Assembly: GCA_049968515.1 (NCBI GenBank)
Contig: JBMFQR010000004.1
Coordinates: 29,885-93,884, forward strand
Reading direction: 5' to 3'
Origin: JAOACQ01 sp049968515
GTDB lineage: Bacteria > Spirochaetota > Brevinematia > Brevinematales > JAOACQ01
Length of the DNA: 64,000 nt
Positions within the stretch are counted from its first letter, which is position 1; each line of letters opens with the position of its first letter. The translations under genes and the position numbers were made by a program. The notes under the pieces were generated by a model. It was given only the letters and a program-made list of their open reading frames with translations. It did not search any database and was not told the origin of the DNA. Shown one piece after another: positions 60,417-64,000 of the stretch.

Positions 60417-61695
60417 GCCTGATCATAATGCCACGTTTCTTTGAAAAGTCAAGCTTTTCTATCTCATTTAAAGCATTTAGAAGATTTTTCTCTTTTGCTG
60501 TGTGAGTTGTCATAATCAGAGGAACATAGGTCTCTTTGCTTCTTTCTTTTTGAATTACAGAGGCTATGCTGATATTGTTTTCACCAAATATCCCAGAAAT
60601 TTTGCTTAATACGCCGGGTCTATCTGGGACAAGGAATCTAACGTAATATCTTGATTCTATTTCTCCGATGTCTTTTACGTTTAATTTAAAGATGTGCTTT
60701 AGTTTTGTCCTGCTTTGACTATTCTGGTTGTTTTTAGCAATGTCTATTATGTCAGCTAAAATTGCCGTTGATGTTGGATTCGCACCTGCTCCTTTTCCGT
60801 AGTAAATGGAGTTTCCGAAATATTCAGTTTCTATGAATACTGCATTGTATTCATTTCTTACGAAGGCGAGAAGATTTTCCTTGGAGACAAGGCAGGGATG
60901 AACTCTTACCTCTACTGAGTTGTCAGGATCAAGCTTTGCTATTGCAAGCAGTTTGAGAATGTATCCAAGTTCATCTGCATTTTTTATGTCTTCAAGCTCT
61001 ATCTTATTTATTCCTTCTACATAAACATTGTCGAATTCAATCTCTGTATTAAATGCTATCTGAGCAAGTATTGCAATTTTATGGGCTGCATCTATGCCGC
61101 TTATGTCAAGTGTTGGGTCAGCTTCTGCGAAGCCAAGTTTCTGTGCTTCTTTTAAAGCAGCTGAAAATGATATGTTCTCTTCATACATTTTTGTAAGGAT
61201 ATAGTTTGTTGTACCATTTACAATACCATAAATACCTTCTATTTTATCGCCTGCAAGGGCATCATAGATTGTACGTATAATGGGGATGCCTCCACAAACG
61301 CTAGCTTCAAAACCAATGGTTTTGTTTAGCATTTCGGCAAGCCTGAAGAGTTCCAGACCCTTTTCTGCAAGAAGTGCCTTGTTGGCAGTTACTACATTTT
61401 TGTTGTTTTTAAGTGCTTCTTCAATAAGAGAGTATGCAAAGTCTTTCCCTCCCACGAGTTCAACTATAATTTCAACCTCTTTATCTTTGAGGGCATCTTT
61501 ATAATCTTTTGATTTTATTGCACCTGAGAAGACTGCTTTTTCAAGCCTTTCTGCATCTTTGTCGATAATATATTTAATTTCAATATCTATATCAGTCTTT
61601 TTTAATATTGTTTCCCGTTCCTTATTTAGAATGTTTATCAACCCGCCGCCAATAGTTCCTGCTCCTATAATCGCAATTTTTATTTTTCTTGCCAT
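60403..61695 (-). CDS. hom: Homoserine dehydrogenase
   Basis: 430 residues. N-terminal NAD(P)-binding loop KIAIIGAGTIGGGLINIL; catalytic core KNNKNVVTANKALLAEKG, GIVNGTTNYILTKMYEE and GFAEADPTLDISGIDAAHKI; C-terminal ACT domain VPDRPGVLSKISGIFGENNI, probably the threonine-feedback site. Reduces aspartate semialdehyde to homoserine for threonine and methionine. AAGGA lies six bases before the ATG. Its 3' end overlaps the convergent membrane-protein gene by 14 bp. Confidence 0.96.
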   Translation of the reverse strand: MARKIKIAIIGAGTIGGGLINILNKERETILKKTDIDIEIKYIIDKDAERLEKAVFSGAIKSKDYKDALKDKEVEIIVELVGGKDFAYSLIEEALKNNKNVVTANKALLAEKGLELFRLAEMLNKTIGFEASVCGGIPIIRTIYDALAGDKIEGIYGIVNGTTNYILTKMYEENISFSAALKEAQKLGFAEADPTLDISGIDAAHKIAILAQIAFNTEIEFDNVYVEGINKIELEDIKNADELGYILKLLAIAKLDPDNSVEVRVHPCLVSKENLLAFVRNEYNAVFIETEYFGNSIYYGKGAGANPTSTAILADIIDIAKNNQNSQSRTKLKHIFKLNVKDIGEIESRYYVRFLVPDRPGVLSKISGIFGENNISIASVIQKERSKETYVPLIMTTHTAKEKNLLNALNEIEKLDFSKKRGIMIRLIDD

Positions 61696-61713
61696 AACAT
61701 TTCCTTAATGTAT

Positions 61714-61742
61714 ATTATACTTGATATTATTTGAATTTTCAA
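61714..61742 (-). promoter_or_regulatory. Promoter for hom
   Basis: On the minus strand TTGAAA (61737-61742) and TATAAT (61714-61719) have a 17-bp spacer, about 20 bp before the start. Confidence 0.65.
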
Positions 61743-61810
61743 GTTTAATAACTACCAATTATCATTCCCAACAAAAGGATGTTGCAAATCAATGAAAATT
61801 TAGTCTAAAC

Positions 61811-61839
61811 TTGACTTTTTTGCGCCACACAATTATTAT
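61811..61839 (+). promoter_or_regulatory. Promoter for nifS-nifU
   Basis: TTGACT (61811-61816) and TATTAT (61834-61839) have a 17-bp spacer, about 45 bp before nifS. No IscR-type site is obvious. Confidence 0.52.
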
Positions 61840-61885
61840 AAAATATATAGAAAAAGTAGGAATTATATATTATTTCGGAGTGTGT

Positions 61886-63049
61886 ATGGAAAGAATATAT
61901 CTTGATAATAATGCCACTACAATTGTTGATCCTCTGGTTAAAGAGGCAATGGACCCATTTTTCTGTCAGATTTATGGCAATCCTAATTCTCTACATTTCT
62001 TTGGAACTGAAACCCATCCTTATATTAAAATTGCTTTTGATAGGCTTTATCAGGGAATAGGTGCTTCTGATGAGGATGACATAATTATAACTTCTTGTGC
62101 AACTGAAAGCAATAATGCGGTTTTAATGAATGTATATTATACACTTATAAGGGAAGGAAGGAAAAAGAGAATAATCACAACGCAGGTTGAGCATCCCTCT
62201 ATTACAAATCCTTTAAAATTTCTCGAAAGGCTTGGTGCAGAAGTAATATATCTTCCTGTAAACTCTGAGGGAATAGTTACAAGGGATATGGTAAAAGAGT
62301 ATCTTGACCCGGATAAGACTGCCCTTGTCTCAATAATGTGGGTAAATAATGAAACAGGACTTATATTTCCAGTAAGAGAGATAGGTATTTTATGTAAGGA
62401 AAAAAATGTACTCTTTCACACAGATGCTACTCAGGCAATAGGAAAAATAAAGGTAGATGTAGAGAATGCATTTGTCGATTATCTCAGTTTCAGTGCTCAT
62501 AAGTTTCATGGGCCAAAGGGGGTTGGGGCTCTTTATATTAGAAAAGGTGTGCCATTTGTTCCATTTTTTCACGGAGGGGAACAAATGGGTGGTAAAAGGG
62601 CTGGAACTGTTAATGTAGCTGGTTTGATAGGAATGGGTGTTGCGATTGAACTTGCAAATAAGTATCTCGAGTATGAGTATAAAGAAGTATTAAGGCTAAG
62701 AAATAAACTGGAAGATGTAATTCTTTCAATACCTGACACAAAGGTAATAGGAAAAAGAGAACTTAGAGTGCCAAATACTATTCTTGCAAGTTTTAGAGGT
62801 GTAGAAGGGGAGGCAATGATATGGGATCTGAATCAAAAGGGGATTGCTGTCTCTACTGGTAGTGCATGTTCTTCGGAATCTCTTGAGCCAAATCCAGTCT
62901 TTGTGGCAATGGATATTGATAGAGAACTTGCCCATACAGGGGTTAGATTCAGTCTATCAAGATATACTACTGAGGGAGAGATTGACTATACAATTTCGGC
63001 TTTAATAGAAAGTGTTAATAGGCTTAGAAGCATATCTTCAACTTATTAA
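61886..63049 (+). CDS. nifS: Cysteine desulfurase (NifS/IscS family)
   Basis: 387 residues. Takes sulfur from cysteine for Fe-S clusters. IYLDNNATTIVDPLVKEAM at the N-terminus, EHPSITNPL, the PLP lysine Lys206 in SFSAHKFHGPKG, and the active-site Cys328 in STGSACSSESLEPNP. The frame opens from a TTG at 61811 that coincides with the -35 box; the ATG at 61886 follows CGGAG and gives the family N-terminus. It is directly upstream of nifU, its scaffold partner. Confidence 0.95.
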   Translation: MERIYLDNNATTIVDPLVKEAMDPFFCQIYGNPNSLHFFGTETHPYIKIAFDRLYQGIGASDEDDIIITSCATESNNAVLMNVYYTLIREGRKKRIITTQVEHPSITNPLKFLERLGAEVIYLPVNSEGIVTRDMVKEYLDPDKTALVSIMWVNNETGLIFPVREIGILCKEKNVLFHTDATQAIGKIKVDVENAFVDYLSFSAHKFHGPKGVGALYIRKGVPFVPFFHGGEQMGGKRAGTVNVAGLIGMGVAIELANKYLEYEYKEVLRLRNKLEDVILSIPDTKVIGKRELRVPNTILASFRGVEGEAMIWDLNQKGIAVSTGSACSSESLEPNPVFVAMDIDRELAHTGVRFSLSRYTTEGEIDYTISALIESVNRLRSISSTY

Positions 63050-63062
63050 GTGGAGGATTTTT

Positions 63063-64000
63063 ATGGCTAAACAGGATTTGTTGGGTGGGACACTCTGGGA
63101 GCAATATTCTCAAAAAGTGGCTGATAGAATGAATAATCCAAGAAATAGAGGTGAGATTACAGAAGAGGAGGCAAAGGCTTATGGTGCCAGACTTGTGATT
63201 GCTGATTGGGGTGCGGAAGCATGCGGAGATGCAGTAAGACTTTATCTTCTTGTAGATCCGGAAACAGATAGAATTATAAAGGCGAAGTTTAAGAGTTTTG
63301 GTTGTGGTACAGCAATTGCTTCAAGTGATATGATGACAGAACTTTGCGTTGGTAAAACCGTCGATGAGGCGATGAAGATTACGAATTTAGATGTTGAAAA
63401 AGCTTTAAGAGATGATCCAGAGCTTCCAGCCGTACCTCCTCAGAAAATGCACTGCAGTGTTATGGCTTATGATGTAATAAAAAAGGCGGCTTCAATTTAC
63501 AAGGGGATAGATCTGGAAAAGCTTGAAGAAGAAGAAATAGTTTGTGAGTGTGCAAGGGTTTCCCTTAGAACAATAAAAGAGGTGATAAGGTTAAACAATC
63601 TTAAAACAGTTGAGGAAATTACTCAATATACAAAAGCCGGTGCTTTTTGCAAGTCCTGTATACGACCGGGAGGGCATGAGCAAAGGAAGTATTATCTCGT
63701 CGACATACTTGCTGAGGTGAGAGCACAGATGGATAAGGAAGAGGTAAAAAAATCTATTTTGACGGATGATTTCAGGAAGATGAGTCTGGTAAGAAAACTG
63801 AAAGAGATTGAAAAGGTGCTGGATGAGAATGTAAGACCAATTTTAGCAAAGGATGGTGGTAATTTAGAAGTATTTGATATTAAAGAAAGCGAGAACTATG
63901 TGGATATATATTTCAAGTACTCTGGAAAATGTCAGATTTGTGTGTCTGGTAAAATAAATACAGCTTCCTTTATTGAACAAGTACTTAAAGAAAAACTCGG
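63063..64000 (+). CDS. nifU: Fe-S cluster scaffold NifU, three-domain form, C-terminus cut by window edge
   Basis: About 312 residues are visible and the frame remains open at the edge. Domain 1 is IscU-like (about 1-140) with scaffold cysteines in GAEACGD, FGCGTAIASS and KMHCSVMAY. Domain 2 is a BFD-like [2Fe-2S] domain (about 158-210) with CECARVS and FCKSCIRPGG. Domain 3 is NfuA-like (about 245 to the end) with KCQICVSG (CxxC). The N-terminal region NNPRNRGEITEEEAKAYGAR recalls the NifU of epsilonproteobacteria. GTGGAGG precedes the ATG. No nitrogenase gene is present, so the pair serves general Fe-S biogenesis. Confidence 0.95.
   Translation, partial: MAKQDLLGGTLWEQYSQKVADRMNNPRNRGEITEEEAKAYGARLVIADWGAEACGDAVRLYLLVDPETDRIIKAKFKSFGCGTAIASSDMMTELCVGKTVDEAMKITNLDVEKALRDDPELPAVPPQKMHCSVMAYDVIKKAASIYKGIDLEKLEEEEIVCECARVSLRTIKEVIRLNNLKTVEEITQYTKAGAFCKSCIRPGGHEQRKYYLVDILAEVRAQMDKEEVKKSILTDDFRKMSLVRKLKEIEKVLDENVRPILAKDGGNLEVFDIKESENYVDIYFKYSGKCQICVSGKINTASFIEQVLKEKL

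Noticed and set aside
61811..61885. 25-residue N-terminal extension of NifS from TTG
   Set aside because: The TTG is part of a -35 box and the internal ATG has a good ribosome-binding site.
61886..64000. Nitrogen-fixation cluster
   Set aside because: nifS and nifU here have no nifHDK neighbours in view; three-domain NifU also serves general Fe-S assembly in non-fixers.

Overview
The window is a contiguous chromosomal segment of a low-GC, diderm (LPS-making) bacterium. lpxA, lpxB and lpxC show a lipid A outer membrane. A family of lipobox proteins, a bactofilin plus membrane-anchored M23 peptidase pair, a FliG-like protein and a 576-residue protein that resembles (from memory) a spirochaete-restricted family make a Spirochaetota-like lineage my best guess. 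This is inference, not proof; no rRNA gene lies in the window. Promoters are classical sigma-70 type (TTGACA/TATAAT, 16-17 bp spacers) and Shine-Dalgarno sites are clear before most genes.

Layout. 1-8.4 kb (minus strand): a MetH-type methyltransferase cut by the window edge, a small lipoprotein, a GH16 glucanase-like lipoprotein, then a compact operon read M23 peptidase - bactofilin - STAS protein - lpxA - lpxB - ruvX - lpxC, joining cell-shape and lipid A functions. 8.5-12.4 kb: tRNA-Pro, a FliG-like protein, a small membrane protein and a large envelope protein. 12.5-14.4 kb (minus): a decayed restriction-modification locus with at least three frameshifts, whose methylase carries an N-terminal DCD-like domain. 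14.7-23.8 kb: lysS-dapL, then a PaaK-like ligase with an ACT-domain partner, phoU, and pstSCAB for phosphate uptake. 23.9-30.2 kb (plus): PmbA-like protein, lipoprotein, two unknowns, 5-formyl-THF cyclo-ligase, aroA.

30.2-59.9 kb (plus): the long information-processing cluster: tRNA-Thr, rpmG, tRNA-Trp, secE, nusG, rplKAJL, rpoB, rpoC, rpsL, rpsG, fusA, tuf, the full S10-spc-alpha series, secY, adk, infA, rpoA and rplQ. rpmD (L30) and map are missing from their usual places. A strong intrinsic-terminator-like attenuator lies between rplL and rpoB. 59.9-64 kb: a small membrane protein whose 5' end contains a terminator hairpin, homoserine dehydrogenase (minus), and nifS-nifU for Fe-S cluster assembly, the latter cut by the window edge.

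The most striking observations are (i) rpoC split by a +1-type frameshift inside the segment that precedes the second trigger helix, (ii) a 280-bp array of hairpins and truncated tRNA-Trp copies just upstream of the intact tRNA-Trp gene, (iii) the frameshifted restriction-modification pair, and (iv) a terminator embedded in the start of a coding sequence after rplQ. I did not find a convincing entirely new multi-gene system; most of the window is well-conserved housekeeping DNA.
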